Shown piece by piece: positions 37,964 through 51,662 of a stretch of 64,000 bases of DNA (within the stretch, counting starts at the first letter, position 1; the number at the start of each line of letters is the position of its first letter). The notes below the pieces were generated by a model. It was not told the origin of the DNA and made no database searches. It saw only the letters and a program-made list of their open reading frames with translations. Source of the DNA: Cryptomeria japonica. Lineage: Eukaryota; Streptophyta; Pinopsida; Cupressales; Cupressaceae. The stretch spans positions 668,057,852-668,121,851 of the forward strand of contig NC_081412.1 in assembly GCF_030272615.1 (NCBI RefSeq), read 5' to 3'. A program made the translations under genes and the position numbers.

Positions 37964-39457
37964 TGGTGCAGGAGAAACTCATCAACATTAAAATCATGAC
38001 CATAAGGATGAAGAATAGGATCATTATAGTATCTTATTATTTCTTGTGTTTCATGTATGCAATAAACCCCACCATGTAAGCCCATGTCACCAATTAGGCA
38101 AGTTGATAAGCCAATAGGGGTAGTAGATGGTTTAGTTTTGTGTTTGGTAGGTTATAGGTATATTTTGTGTGTGTTTGATTGATCCATGTGTGTGGATTTC
38201 AACCTTAGCAAGTTTGACAATAACTTGTGCAAAATTGCACCATTGCAACTTTTGTAAAATTTAACTTTTGAGTGCAAAAGTGCAACTTTTTGAAATTCGG
38301 TTGGGGGAAGCCTTTCAACAGCTCCAACCTACTCCAAATATGGTGGGAAACTATTGGAGAGTTGTATAATCCTTTTGGACATGATTCCCAAGGTTGTTGC
38401 TGCTGTAATTGGAGTTTGTGAAGAAATAAAACACAAAATACTATAGTTTTCCCAGAAGTTCTAAGTTTGCAGGAGTTGTATGTGCTTGTACGGATTGATG
38501 TGAAACACACCATAAATGGAGTAGATAGAGGGATGAAATATATTTCTTTTGGTGGTGTTCTCAAGATTTGATTGTTTATGTATAGTGAGAAACCTTTGTT
38601 TTGTTGATTGTAACCCAAAATTTAAGGGTTTGACTAGGGTTTCGCCAAATAATGGCCATATCTTGCATCTCCTTCCTCTAGAAGTTATTTACTTTGGTGA
38701 AATGAAAGATTGGAAAGTTTACATTAATTTTTCCATGGGTTTTTGTAGGGAAGAATTGGTCATGAGGTGCTTGAAGAAAAATTAGGTAGGCATCTCTATG
38801 TGACTACCTAAAACAAGATTTAGGACAGTCATCCTAAAATCTGATAGTGGTGGATTCCACATGTGCAACCTTGGAATTAAAGGTTAATAACCATTACCCA
38901 CATGCTCATAAATTTTATTTTTCAATTCAGCTACCAGTAAAGGGGGTTGCTTTGTAAATTAGGCCTAATTGCCCTAATTAGGTCTCTAGGCTTCTAAGGG
39001 ATTCAGTTCTTTAGTGTGAAAATATTATGAAACCATTTTGGGAATGAATGTAACTCCCAAAAGGGTATCTGAAAAGGTGATTAGTTTTTTAGGGTGTGTA
39101 GAATATTCTAGAGTTAAGTGCAAAATACCGGTGTAGGAGGGCTACTAGCCTAGGGGGTAGGATTACAAGGGAGGTATAAGGATTTGAAGACAAAACCTTA
39201 AACCAGTGTTTGCAATAGTCTTTAATAGTCATTATTAGACCAATTCCAAGGCCCCTAAGAGTATGAGTTACTGGTAAGACACGTTTGAGAAGTTGAAGCC
39301 TTTTACACCTCTTGTGTAGGTAGTAGGCTTGATAGTGGAGAGTAGTTCAAACCCTTAAGACGTGGAGTCCTTTCTTATAGGGTCATTGTTGTCATTTTGA
39401 AGAGTTAGACCCTAACCTTTTGGATTTGTCATTAGGTGTAAGGAGGCCTCTACATCA
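37964..39457 (+). repeat. 5' LTR of E3
   Basis: 1494 bp, starting TGGTGCAGGAG and ending CTCTACATCA, just before the primer site. Confidence 0.88.
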
Positions 39458-39459
39458 AG

Positions 39460-39471
39460 TGGTATAAGAGC
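39460..39471 (+). other. E3 primer-binding site (initiator Met-tRNA)
   Basis: TGGTATAAGAGC matches TGGTATCAGAGC with one difference, two bases after the LTR. Confidence 0.9.
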
Positions 39472-39506
39472 ATAGGAGTGATCTTTGGATAGAAGAAGAA
39501 GACAAG

Positions 39507-39842
39507 ATGTCGGAAGAAGAGGGATCCCAAGATATACCTTCAAGAATGACCAATACAAAGTTGAATGTCCTGGTGAAGAATCATATGGAAGAGAGAAGAG
39601 TAGTCAAGGCTGAGAATCAGGCCTTGAAAAATGAGATGGACCGGTTGAAGGATAGAGTGGAGAGGAGAGAGAGAGACTCTAGAGAAGAAGGGGATGAAGA
39701 GGAGATCCCTAGGCAGGAAGAGCTAGAGGTTCCTGAAAACTAGAGGCCCTTGATGAGTTTCCTCAAGTCCATGGAAAGAACAATGATGGATGTGAAGATG
39801 GATCTACTAGTGATTGCCGCTAAGATGTAACTGGATACAGTG
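39507..39842 (+). pseudogene. E3 gag, N-terminal remnant with internal deletion
   Basis: It begins MSEEEGSQDIPSRM 36 bp after the primer site, followed by a charged coiled-coil-like stretch (LKNEMDRLKDRVERRERD). Stops follow, and then the sequence goes almost directly to protease. The Retrotrans_gag domain and zinc knuckle expected before protease are missing, so most of gag has been deleted. The short length (about 110 codons against several hundred normally) supports this. Confidence 0.75.
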
Positions 39843-39857
39843 ATGGAGTGGTTTTGA

Positions 39858-42800
39858 TGATGGGGAGAGCAGTAACCACTATGAAGGTACCTGACAAGGA
39901 GCCTACACAAAGGAAATCTCTTTTTAAAACCACTTGCAAGGAAGGAGAAAATGTATGCAAGGTCTTGACAGACTCTGGATCCACTAAAAATTTTGTATCA
40001 CTTGAAATGGTAGAAAATCTTAAACTTAGAAAGCTACCTCATCCTTACCCCTACAAGGTCTCATGGCTCACCCAAGGGCAACAAGCAGTGGTAGAAGAGA
40101 AGGTTTGGGTGGAGTTTCAGATTCCATCATACAAGGATAGATTTCTATTTGATATAGCCAAGATGGATGCATGCCATCTCTTGTTTGGGAGACCATGGTA
40201 GTATGACTTGAAAGCTCATCATGATGGGTTGAGAAAAACCTACACAATCTCCAAGGATGGTAAGGTGATAGAACTCTTACCTTTGGTAAAGGAAGATATG
40301 GAATCAAAAGGGAAGGATGCCAAGGTTCTGATGGTATAAGGTAAATAGTTCATGAGGGAGATTGCAGAGAAAGGTTTAGTTTTCTATGCCCTCATGCCTA
40401 GCCCCAAGGTGACAAGAAAAGAGCAATATGAAGAAGAGAAAGAAGGAGGACAAAAGTACATAGACCCTGTAGTCAGAAAGTTGCTTGATAAACATAAAGG
40501 AATCATCTTTGATGGAATGCCAAGATCCCTATCACTGGTGAGAGACATCAGTCATTGCATAGATCTGATCCTTGGATTTATATTGCCAAATAAAGTAGCC
40601 TACAAACTCACTCTAGACTAGAATGCAAAAATGGCAAAGATGATTGAAGAGTTGCTTGAATCATAACTAATTAGAAAGAGATTAAGCCCATGTGCAGTAC
40701 CGACCAATCCTTGCACCCACGAAGGAAGGCACTTGGAGGCTTTGCACAGACTCAAGGGCCATCAACAAGATAACTATAAGGTATAGGTTCCCAATCCCTA
40801 GAATAGAGGATTTACTTGATTGCTTGGGGAGTGCTAAATATTTTACAAAAATGTATCTAAAAAGTGGATACCATCAGATTAGAATAAGGCTAGGAGATGA
40901 ATGGAAAAAAACTTTTAAAACCAATGAGGGGTTATATGAGTGGAAAGTCATGCTATTTGGGTTGTCCAATGCCCTAGTACCTTTATGAGGTCGATGAATG
41001 AAGTCTTGGTGGAATTCATAGGAAAATTTGTCATAGTATACCTAGATGATATCTTGATCTTTAGTCACACAAGGGAAGAACACCTCAAACACATAGATAT
41101 GGTTCTCAAGAGGTTACACGAAGAGCAACTAATGATCAATTTGGACAAGTGTTTTTTCATGAAGGAGGAGATCATCTATTTGGGTTTTATAATCTCACAA
41201 GGTGAGATGAAAATGGACCAAGAGAAGGTAAGTTCCATATTGTCTTGGCCTACACCTAAAACTATGAATGATGTCTGAAGTTTCCATAGTTTAGCAACTT
41301 TTTATAGGAAGTTCATAAGAGGATTTAGTCATGTTTGTGCATGCATGCTTAACATCGTAAAGGGAGGAAAAAAGTGTAGGTTCAATTGGACCAAAGAGGC
41401 AGATGATTCATTTGAAACATTGAAGAAGAAGGTTATAGAAAAACCAGTCCTTGCCTTACCAAACTTCAACAAGATATTTCAGGTGGAATGTGATGCAAGC
41501 CACATGGCTATTGGGGTGGTACTCAGTTAGGAAGGAAGACCTATTGCTTTTTTCAGTGAAAAGCTAAATGATGCCAATAAAAGATACTCATCTTATGACT
41601 TGGAGATGTATGCTCTAGTATAGTCTTTGAAGAAGTGGAGGCACTATTTATTGCCTAAGGAGTTCATAGTTTTTACTAATAACCAAGCACTCATTTTCAT
41701 AAATATCCAAGAGAAGCTAAACCACTAGCACATGAAATGGGTAGAGACCCTGCAAGCCTTCACATTCACCCTCAAACACAAGAAGGGAGTCAAGAAAAAA
41801 GTTGCAGATGCTTTGAGTAGGAGGGTCTTAACTATCAACCAAATCAAGATGGAGAGTGTTGGTATTGATTCCTTGAAGAGTATGTATGATGGTGATTAAG
41901 ACTTTGGAGAGATATATAAGGTATGTGAGTCTTTTGGTGACCGGTATCATATTGAGTTTTCTAAATTTCTGATACAAGATGGATTGTTGTTCAAAGGAAT
42001 GAATTTGTGTATTCCTAAGTGTTCCATGAGGTTGAATATCACTAGGGAGAAGCATTGTGGAGACATGGTAGGCCATTTTGGCCTTGACAAGACCCTAGAC
42101 CTTGTGAAGACACATTATTACTGGCATAAATTGTAGGCAGATGTAAGGAAGTTTGTGGAAACTTGTGTAATATGTTAGAAAGCCAAAGGGAAGTCTACAA
42201 ATGCAGGTTTGTATTAGTCTTTTCTCATTCCTTCTAGGCCATGGGAGAGCATAAGTATGGAATTTGTGTTGGGTCTGCCTAGGACAGGGAGGGGATTTTA
42301 CAGTCTCTCTGTAGTGGTGGATAGGTTTAGTAAAATGGCTCATTTCTTGCGATGTAAGACTTCTTGTGATGCATCATATGTTGCAGACTTATTCTTCAAG
42401 TAAATAGTCTAGATACATGGATTGCCTCTAAACATTGTTTCTGACAGAGATGTGAAGTTCATAGGTTACTTTTGGAGGACCCTTTGGAAGAAGTTGGGAA
42501 CTAACCTAGCTTTCTCTTCAGCCTACCATCCTTAAATGGATGGGCAGACTGAAGTTGTCAATAGATCATTGGGAAACCTATTAAGGTGTTTGACAAGGCA
42601 ACATGGAGAGAAATGGGATAGTATACTGTCACAGGCAGAGCTCTCTTACAATGACACCATAAATAAGAGTACCAAGATGTCTCTTTTCTAGATTGTGTAT
42701 GGCATCCACCCAAGGGGAGTATTGGAGTTGAGGGAGTTACCTTAAGAAGAATCCATTAGTGCAGATGGTGAAGCTTTTGCATCAGCCGTAAAAGAAGTGC

Positions 42801-43375
42801 ATGACCAATTCAAGTCTCATCTCCAACAATCTGCAGTGAAGTATAAAGCTCATGTTGATAAGAAGAAGAGAGATGTACAGTTTAGTGTTGGAGATTTGGT
42901 ATGAGTACATTTGAAGAAGGAGAGACTCCCAAAAGGCAAATACAACAAGTTCATGTAGAGGAAGATTGAACCATGTCAGATATTGAAGAAATATGGACAA
43001 AATGCCTATGAAATGCACCTTCCTCCTGATATTGGATTATCACCCATTTTTAATGTATGTGATCTTACACTTTTTAAAGGTGGTGATAATAAAGGGGAGG
43101 AACCAATGCAGGTTGCAGTAGACGATGACATTCCAAGGCATGAATCACCTAAGATGAGAAAAGTGTTAGACACTAGAGTCACAAAGAAGACAAGGAACAA
43201 GGAGTACATTAAGTACTTGGTGGCTTGGAAGGACAAATCAGACTCTGAGGCAGTTTGGATGACAAATGAACAGATTTCCAATCATGGTGCAGATTTACAA
43301 ACTCTGATCTCAAGTGGGCTTGAGATATCTTCTCCCAGGGAGTATGGTGTAGGAGCACCTCATCGAAACTAAAAT
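39858..43375 (+). pseudogene. E3 pol: protease, RT, RNase H, integrase, chromodomain
   Basis: Aspartic protease shows VLTDSGSTKNFVS (about 39960-40000). RT begins near 40690 with [20 protein letters not shown] and has the active-site VIVYLDDILIFS (about 41030-41066). RNase H shows FQVECDASHMAIGVVLS (about 41478-41528). Integrase has the H/C zinc region (VGHFGLDKT ... CVIC, about 42070-42180), [21 protein letters not shown] and DGQTEVVNR. The first catalytic Asp, normally in an MDF motif, is Glu here. A chromodomain (YIKYLVAWKDKSDSEAVW, about 43205-43260) marks a chromovirus. The frame shifts near 40690 and returns near 40980. I count about 20 stops: a dozen TAG, six TAA, two TGA. The product would have copied and integrated the element, but this copy cannot. 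Confidence 0.93.
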
Positions 43376-44848
43376 CATGACCCTAAGGACTAGGATCATT
43401 AGAGTTTCTTAGTGTGTCTTGTGTTTCATGTATGCAATAAACCCCACCATGTAAGCCCATGTCACCAATTAGGCAAGTTGATAATCCAATTGGGACAATG
43501 TGGTCAATAGGGGTAGTAGATGGTTTAGTTTTGTGTTTGATAGGTTTTAGGTATTTTTTGTTTGTTTGGTTGATCCATGTTTGTGGATTTCAACCTTTGC
43601 AAGTTTGACAATAATTTGTGCAAAATTGCAAAATTGCAACTTTTGTAAAATGCAACTTTTGAGTGCAAAAGTGCAACTTTTTGAAATTCGGTTAGGGGAA
43701 GCCTTTCAATGGCTCCAACCTACTCCAAATTCGATGGGAATTTTTTGGAGAGTTGTGTAATCCTTGTGGACATGATTCCCAAGGTTATTGATTTTGTAAT
43801 TGGCGTTTGTGAAGCAATAAAACACAAAATACTACATTTTTCCCAAAAGTTCTGAGTTTGTAGGAGTTGCACGTGCCTGCATGGATTGATGTGAAGCACA
43901 CCATAAATGGAGTAGATAGAGGGATGCAATATATTTCTTTTGGTGGTGGTATGAGGCTTTGATTGTTTCTTTGTAGTGAGAAACCTTTGTTTTGCTGATT
44001 GTAACCCAAAATTTGAGGGTTTGACTAGGGTTTCGCCAAATAATGGCCATATCTTGCATCTCCTTCATCTAGAAGTTATTTCCTTTGGTGGAATGCAATA
44101 TTGGATAGTGTAAATTAATTTTTCCATTGGTTTTTTCAGGGAAGACTTGGTTGTGAGGCGCTTGAAGAAAAATTAGGTAGGCATCTCTATGTGACTACCT
44201 ACAACAAGATTTAGGATAGTCATCCTAAAATTTGATAGTGGTGGATTCAAAGAATGAAACCATGGAATTAAAGGTTACTCACTATTCCCCCCATGTTCAT
44301 AAATTTGGTTATGCAATTGGGCTTCTGGTAAAGGGGGTTTCTTTGTAAATTAGGCCTAATCAACCTAATTAGGTCTCTGGGCTTCTAAGGGATTCAATAC
44401 TTTACTGTGTAGATGTTACCAAACCATTTTGGGGATGAATGTAACTCCCAAAAGGGTATCTAAAAAGGTGAGTATTTTTTTAGGGTGTGTGGAATATTTT
44501 GAAGTTAAGTGAAAAATACTGGTATAGGAGGGCTACTAGCCTAGAGGTAGGATTACAAGGGAGGTATAAGGATTTGAAGACAAAACCTTAAACTAGTGTT
44601 TGGAATAGTCTTTAATAGTCATGATTAGACCAATTCCAAGGCCCCTATGAGTATGAGTTACCGGTTAGGCATGTTTGAGAAGTTGAAGCCTTTTACACCT
44701 CTTGTGTAGGCGGTAGGCGTGAGTAGGGGAGAGTAGTTCAACCCCTTAAGATGTGGAGTCCTTTCTTATAGGGTCATTGTTGTCATTTTGAAGAGTTAGA
44801 CCCTAACCTTTTTTATTTGTCCTTAGGTGTAAGGAGGCCTATGCATCA
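43345..44848 (+). repeat. 3' LTR of E3
   Basis: 1504 bp, starting TGGTGTAGGAG and ending ATGCATCA. The pol frame runs into its first 28 bp. Confidence 0.88.
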
Positions 44849-45100
44849 CTTTATTGGTGTCTTTATTTGGTTTGTGAAATTGATTATTAACCTTAGATTT
44901 TCTCATCTTCATTTTCGCATGGCCGATGGGACCCACTTCCCTAGCTATTAGAATTTTTTTGGATTGGTGAAGTATTCTCATTGCAGGTTAGTGGAATGAC
45001 ATCAATGTCTCTACTTTGTTGTTTGGACGTATCCGCTTTAGTCCTTTAATGTCTTCATTTAAATTTAAATTTTTCTGCTAACATTTTTGTGCGGAAACTG

Positions 45101-45500
45101 AGAATTGGTGTCTCCATCTACAAATCAACATCTCCATCCATCTTTTTTTGTGTCTCTGCAACCCCAAATCAATGTCTCCATTCAAAAATATAAATCTTGC
45201 CTAACTTGTTTTAAAAAAAAATTCATAAAAATTGAAGATCAACATTTGTGGAAACGTCAATCCACAAATCAACACTTGTGCAGACGTCAATCCATGGATT
45301 AAAATCTGTGCATCAACATCTACATAGAAATTAATCCATCCACGGATCAACGTCCATGCATAATTCAATATCTCCACCTGGGTACTGTTCCCACTTATTT
45401 TTAAGATTTTAAATTTTGAATTTTTGTAGGCTTATCCTTTTTTTGTGCAGGACCTCAATCAACGTCTGCACAAACAAATTAGCATCTATGCCTGCACTTC
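45101..45500. repeat. Degenerate direct repeats (aatcaacatctgtgca type)
   Basis: About ten scattered copies of a 16-25-bp motif such as aatcaacatctccatcc, caaatcaacacttgtgcag and ggatcaacgtccatgcat. Spacing is irregular. Confidence 0.65.
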
Positions 45501-45739
45501 AGTGTCTTTTTTGTAAGTGTTTAACTTTGAATTTTCACTAACTTTTCTCTATCCTCACAGCTTTTTCATTTGGCCAATACTAAGAACTAAAACTACTAAT
45601 TACTTTTGCAGGATGTTTGTTAAATAAAATCATAATTTTTTACTAGCTTAGATTTATTTTTCCCATCTTAGCTTAGAAAACACATATTTTAGGGTTAAAA
45701 ATAACGTGTGTGTTTTGTGTGTCTTATGCGCTTGCACAT

Positions 45740-46340
45740 TCATAGGGGGAACCCACCGTCACACCTATTGTCCTCTCCCTTCGCCTTCGCAGACCTTAGG
45801 TGATGAGAAAGGTGATTGACAACACCTGGTTTTTCTTTTTCGTAGAGAGGGCTATTCTTGATTGGGGATTTCATCACCTCACAAGGGTAGTTCAAATTGG
45901 GACATGTCAGGGATATCAACTCTTCAAGCGCGATCTCAAGCAGGTTTCTCAAGATACCATATAAGCATACCAGTCAGGCGGCTAAAGTGTTGAGTAAATT
46001 CAATGTATGTGGAGGCCCCCTTTGCATCGATCAACTCAATTAAAGCCTTAAGTGTCTTGTTTTGAGAATCCATCATTGGATTGGCGATCCCTTGGAATTA
46101 CATTAAGAACCTTGTTTTAGTAGCCCAAAATCCCACATTCATAGTGTAGGAGATGCGGATCGTACCCCAAAGTTACCTATCATGTACCCACTCAAGATGA
46201 GACAAGAATTCCTCGTATAATAGATCTTCAAATCTTCAGGGTAAGAGAATCTGGTATGCCCGATAAGTGGGTGCGCTATAAGGGGAGCTAGTGCTACTAG
46301 AATCTCTATCTGTCTTCTTTTTTGAGATATCACTTGTGTG
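45740..46340 (-). other. Unresolved minus-strand coding-like remnant
   Basis: Minus-strand frames at 46139-46333 and 45740-45952 are open, and an overlapping frame between them reads LIELIDAKGASTYIEF with few stops. I do not recognise a family. A tggtatcttgag string near 45960 is a poor primer-site match. It may be old retrotransposon coding DNA; low confidence. Confidence 0.3.
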
Positions 46341-46632
46341 AGAGGCCTATTTAATTGTTTCCACTTACCAACCTAAGTCATATGATTAATGTGTGTCTTC
46401 ATTTTGTGCAATACCCATAAAATTTGATTGGGCTAATCTAGGTCCCCTTCACTTTCACGCTTGTCATAAAGAATTGCCTTGGCCAATTTTCTTGTGATTG
46501 TTTGATTTTTGTTTCCAAGAGTAGATAACATCCAAAACATTCCCAAATTTGACCAAGCATTTGATGAAACCCTTCAATCTTAATTTTTTCACTGTCAAAC
46601 CCCTATTTCATTGCCTTCGTTCGAGTCAAACT

Positions 46633-47763
46633 TGATAAACTTATAAAGAACTGAGAGGGGGGGTGGGTGAATCAATGAAAATAAAAACATCAACATCTTA
46701 ATTGCAGACTGGTAAAAACACTTAACCAGTTTACCAATGACTTTGCATATAATCCAAAGTTTTATAAAATCATTCACCACAATCAAAACATTCACCATAA
46801 TAGAAATATTTATACATGGAAAACCCAACTGGGAAAAACCATGGTGAGATGGAACTCACAAGTTAACTATCAGCAGAAATAGATAATTGACCAGTTAAAG
46901 TCTACAAATGCTTTATTAGGAGCAGATCCTGTTAAAGATCTCAAGCCCTATTAGGAGCTATACTTGGTTAAAGGTAACCTTAGTGGAGGATTTAGATTCA
47001 AGTTAAAGAATCACCTTGTTAGAGGATTTATACAATGAAGCTTTCTAGAGCTTACCAAGTTAAGCGATTTTACTATTGTAGTTGTTAGAGAACAATAGTG
47101 GGAATGATCTAAGAATAACACCTTCTACTAGTTTAGATCCTTTTCCATGCATACATTACTACATCATTGACATACTCTGCAATTTCTTCAAAAAATTGCA
47201 TCCGCTCCAACTCATACCATAACTTGTATCTGCTATATCAAATAACTCATCACAATGTCTTGTTATAGACATTAGATTTTATGTCAGATCATAAACCTTG
47301 ACATAATTTCCTAGGTTCAGTGAATCTAGACAATCTTCCTTAACATGACACAAATCACCGCCATAGTGTCAGTTGGTGGTAAAACATCACAATCGGTGAT
47401 AAATCATCATACAAATTGGGAAAACCAATTTGAACACCGATACCAATTAAGTGTTGACTGCTTCAAATTCACAGACCGATTCACTTGAATTCATACTGGA
47501 TGATTGTCTCCATGCGCCTCCTTGTCTCTCTCTGCTGCATCTCAAAACTGGTAACTATGGAACTGATCAAAACTAGTTGTCTTATCTGCATATATCATTT
47601 GTCTACATATACCAATTTAGACATCTTCATACATATGATACCAATTAACAATACAATGACTCAATAATATACCGGTTTATCTTAACTATGACAATCAAAA
47701 GATATGTGCCATCAATGACAACACATGAAGTCATCAAACACAAAAATCATCATCAAGCCAACA
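46633..47763 (-). repeat. 3' LTR of E2
   Basis: 1131 bp, starting TGATAAACTTA and ending AAGCCAACA. Confidence 0.9.
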
Positions 47764-47952
47764 TTCTCCCCCTTTGGCATTGATGGCAACACTTAGGAAA
47801 AACTTTGTCAACTAAGTGTGCAATACAAAAATTGACTCCATGACACACACTCCCCCTTAGAAATTGCATGCCATTACAAAAATGATCATTACTCCTCCTT
47901 AACAGTACATACAAAATTTTCACTCTTAAACTAATTCTACTCCCCCTTTGAC
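47764..47952 (-). other. E2 polypurine tract and two extra PPT-like copies
   Basis: The minus strand reads GCCAAAGGGGGAGAA next to the LTR (47764-47778). Related ctccccc(t) runs recur near 47848 and 47940. Confidence 0.75.
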
Positions 47953-48089
47953 AACATTGCCAAACAGAAAAGTAAAATACATACATTACATCAAAATTTG
48001 TCATAAAAAACTACATATATATAGATATAAGAGTTTTGAAGTCTTTACAATGCAATTCTCAAGAAAATATCACTGAAATGAAACTTCAA

Positions 48090-51000
48090 CTATTTAAGGT
48101 CATTGTCCCATATTTCTAACAGTGTCTTAGTGATTTCAACATGTGTCAAAATCTATGCATCAAATTATTCCATAGCATCAACAATGCTCATCTTTGGGGT
48201 GGCCAAAAATGCTTCAAAATCCTTGTATGCTCTCTGTAAGATTTTAACTTTTGGAATTAGTTGATTCTTCAGCTCCTTCAAGGATCTTATCTGCTTCACC
48301 TATTCAAAATCATAAACTTCTAATATGTGTTGTAAGGTATCAATAGATTTACCAAAATTCAAAGCAGAATCCTATACCAGTATGTAAGCATCACTTATCC
48401 TTTCTAGTTCCTTCTCTGTATCTTCTCTCTTTTTCTTTAATTCGGAAAAGAATAATGATACTTTAGATATAGTGGCCAAAATATTACCGCCGGTTTCTAT
48501 TCTGGTTTTCAAAATATCTTTGTTCACTATTAAAGCAACCTTGCCTTTGTAAATTTCTGAAATCAATTTTTCTCCCCTTTTCTTCCTATAATCTTTTTCT
48601 GCTAAAGCATGAGCTGACTCTTCAAGTGATTTTAGTTGTTCACTGGCATCAATAAATAACTATCCAAGCTTAGCAATAGGGGTGGATAGATTACCTATAT
48701 CAGTCTCTAGTAGGAGACTTGACAAAATGTCAACAATAGTTTGAATGGTCTCTCTTCTTGTTTCTGCTCTTTCAACCTCTTCTTTTGTGCTCGAGATTGC
48801 ATAGTAGTAGAAATCTCCATTAATTCAGAGGCACTCAGATTGTCCATATCTATAGGACCTTTTATGCTAATTGAGTCATCATAATCATCCTCAACTATTT
48901 TTTTCTTCTTCTTCTTTGTTTTCTTCTCTTCATTCTTGTTCTCTTCTATTGTCTTCTCTGGTTTCTCTTTCCCTATCTTTGTATGTTCCTCTTATATTGG
49001 TGTAATGACTGGTGGCAGTTGAATTTCAACAGTCTATACCTTTACTGGTGGTGGTGGCATGTCCACACTTTGTTTAGTAGCCAGTGCTTTCTCTGCTTTC
49101 TATACCTCAACCATCTCCGGTTCCTGTTCTTTTTCCTTAACCAGTTCATTATAGGTACTGGTTGTATCAACAGTATCTTGAACATTTCAGTTTCATCCAC
49201 AAAGAATATGACAGGTGGTGAAATTGTGTCACCCTTATCCTTGTCAGTGTAGACTTCATCTAGTACAACTATTTCTTCAGTGTCCATTTTCGATGGGGCT
49301 CTGGTATCAGTCTGATTAGGTTTATTGTGATAATTTTTCAACTATTCATTCATTTGTTGAATAACTTTAGCAGCTTGATGAGTATCATCTTCTACTTCCT
49401 AAATTTTTGCTTCCAATAGTCTCATTCTCCTTGTTCTTGTATGAAATTGTCCTTTGTGTTTAGCAAGCATTTCAAATAATTCTTCATGAGACAATTCAAG
49501 AAAATATTGAACAAAAATTATATCAATAATCTCTTATTCCTGATCTATAATCAACTTCCATTTATTTTCAATAATTAAATTTAAAGAATCAGAAATTTCC
49601 TTATGAATTTCATGTGGTAAATAGTTATATTGATATAGGTAATTGATTACCTCTTATACCACTTCTTGTTTCTAAACTTCATCAAAAGAATCAAAATACT
49701 CCTTTACATTACTAAATTGCTTTCTTTTTAATGTTTTTAGAGTCCTCTCAAAATGACTCATTGGCTTGAAAGATGTAATATCAATAGGCATATTTGGTTT
49801 AGGGATTTCCCCTACTATTTAGATTTCTTACCGGTTGCCTTCAACTTCTTCTTTTCTTCCGCAAACTCTGTTTCCTTAGATTCTTCTTGTAGAATAAGAT
49901 GTATGCCTCTCTTCCTAGTGGCAGTTGGCTTCTTTGTATACACCTTAGGCTCCAGTTCCTTCTTGGTTTGAACACTCCTTGTTACTCTTGTACCGGTTGA
50001 CATAGAAGTTGTTGATCATCTTTCTTCTTTTTCTCCTTCACACTACTGGGTTGTGTCGGTGCAATCCTTTCTTGATAAGTACCTAGTCTCTTCTTCTTTT
50101 TGTCCTTAGGTGATTCCAAGAGGTTGTTGGCATAACCGATCAACAAGTCATAACTGACTTCATAGCCCATTTGCTCCATGTCTTCTTCTCTTGGCTCAAC
50201 AACCTCCATAAGGCAGAAATCAATGGTCACTGTGAAGCAGATATCATTTTCAAAATGTTTGACGACATCATCTGACAACCTCATTCTCATACTCATCTTT
50301 TTTTTAAATTAATTTAAATACCTATTCATCATAACTAGAAATGTGTTCTTGATAGCCTTTATACTATTCTTAATCTGGGCTAAAACAGGTGTATCATTTG
50401 ACCATTGTATATCGCCAATACTTGGAATAAAATTTTGAAAATAGAAAAACAAATTGATCAAGATTTTTCCAAACTTGAACTTCTAATTGTTGTCCTTCTT
50501 GATAGATTCCTGATTCGGCATCAACTAACTCCGCATTGCCTCAGATAGATCATAATCTGCATCTTCCTTTATCATCCGGTAGGCAGCATGAATGGCAACC
50601 GATGGAACACTATTCATTCAACTAGAATGAAATATTCTATAACCGATAACCATTGTAGCATATTTGACTGCTTCATCTTCAATGTTACTGATAGACATAG
50701 CACGACCATCACAAGTGGTCTTTGTCAGTTCAATGACAGTATTCTGTGAAATTTTCCTCAATTTAGGAACTTCACTGGTTTGACATAATCCAATCACAAC
50801 ATGAATAGCCTCCTTTGTGATAGTATGAGACCTATATAAATACGTGTTCCATCCATGGACGTGGCTGAGGATAATCCTGACATGTTCTTCCTCAAAATCC
50901 TCAAGAAAATAAACTACATTGTGTAAACCTTTCTCATAAACCCTAATGTGTTCGGGTTTAATCTTCTCATTCTTGTCGCACAAAGATTTCAACTGGGAAT

Positions 51001-51184
51001 AGATTGTCACTGAACCTAAATCTTTAATCTTGCAATCTATGTAACTAGACAAATCACCTTCAATCAAAACTCCTTGGGGTACTTGCGACAATGCATCATA
51101 CAATTCTATTTTATCTGGCCCCATTGACTCAATGGATTCAATAGTGATAAAAAGACTCTTTGCTAGTGTAGATGATGATGCCAT
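48090..51184 (-). pseudogene. E2 ORF2: divergent homologue of E1 ORF2
   Basis: It starts MASSSTLAKSLFI at 51184. The first 180 residues align with E1 ORF2: IKDLGSVTIYSQLKSLC, VRIILSHVHGWNTYL and ITKEAIHVVIG match VEELGHVEISNTYDELC, VKFVLSRVHDDFMWL and ITKEVIHLITG. Further matches are MVIGYRIFHS, NLFFYFQNFIPSIG, NDICFTVTIDF with MGYEVSYD, and IIENKWKLIIDQE. The C-terminal part is coiled and charged (FFSELKKKREDTEKELERI). At least two frameshifts and over ten mixed stops break it. Overall identity looks low (by eye perhaps a quarter to a third), yet the blocks keep their order. Function unknown. Confidence 0.82.
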
Positions 51185-51662
51185 TCCAAATAACTTTATT
51201 CAAGAGAGGATATCGACCAAATACCTTGTTTCCTTCATGTCGCTATGGTTTCTAGTTTCTCTCTCACTTGCACACCCAATTCACTTTTCTTTGCTTCTAA
51301 TCTAATCCAACTTCTCACTTTATTATTCAAAATCCGTTCACAATCTACTGGGAATGCTCTATTTTGTTCTACAAGTTCTCACAAAATGCTCTTTGAATGC
51401 AATAGGGTAAAATTGCCTTAGCGAAACTACTTTTTATTAACTTTACCCATTGCATTTATTGCACTAATGATACGATGAAAAACCCTAATTACCACTTAAC
51501 AAACTTGCTTTTACCGATAGGTATACTAATTGATTGATTGATTGATAGCAATATCAAAATTCTTATATTCTAACTTAAAATGCAAAATTCACTTACCATT
51601 CTTTCTTCAAGGGGTCCGAAAATAGATTTACCAATATGCTCCCTCCAAGCTTGTTGAGAAGC

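Larger units (their letters stand above)
37964..44848 (+). mobile_element. E3: decayed Ty3/gypsy chromovirus
   Basis: A 6885-bp element with LTRs 37964-39457 and 43345-44848, a Met-tRNA-type primer site, a truncated gag, and pol in the order protease, RT, RNase H, integrase, chromodomain. Flanks attta (37959-37963) and cttta (44849-44853) fit an aged 5-bp TSD. About 20 in-frame stops and two frame changes make it inactive. The LTR copies differ clearly more than those of E1, so it is older. Confidence 0.92.

Noticed and set aside
46595-46828. Small hydrophobic frame ending in SLIHPPPLS, also seen near 7481, 22000, 53024 and 58713
   Set aside because: All sit over the same conserved LTR end; the shared peptide follows from the shared nucleotide motif. 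No start context or membrane-protein family supports it.
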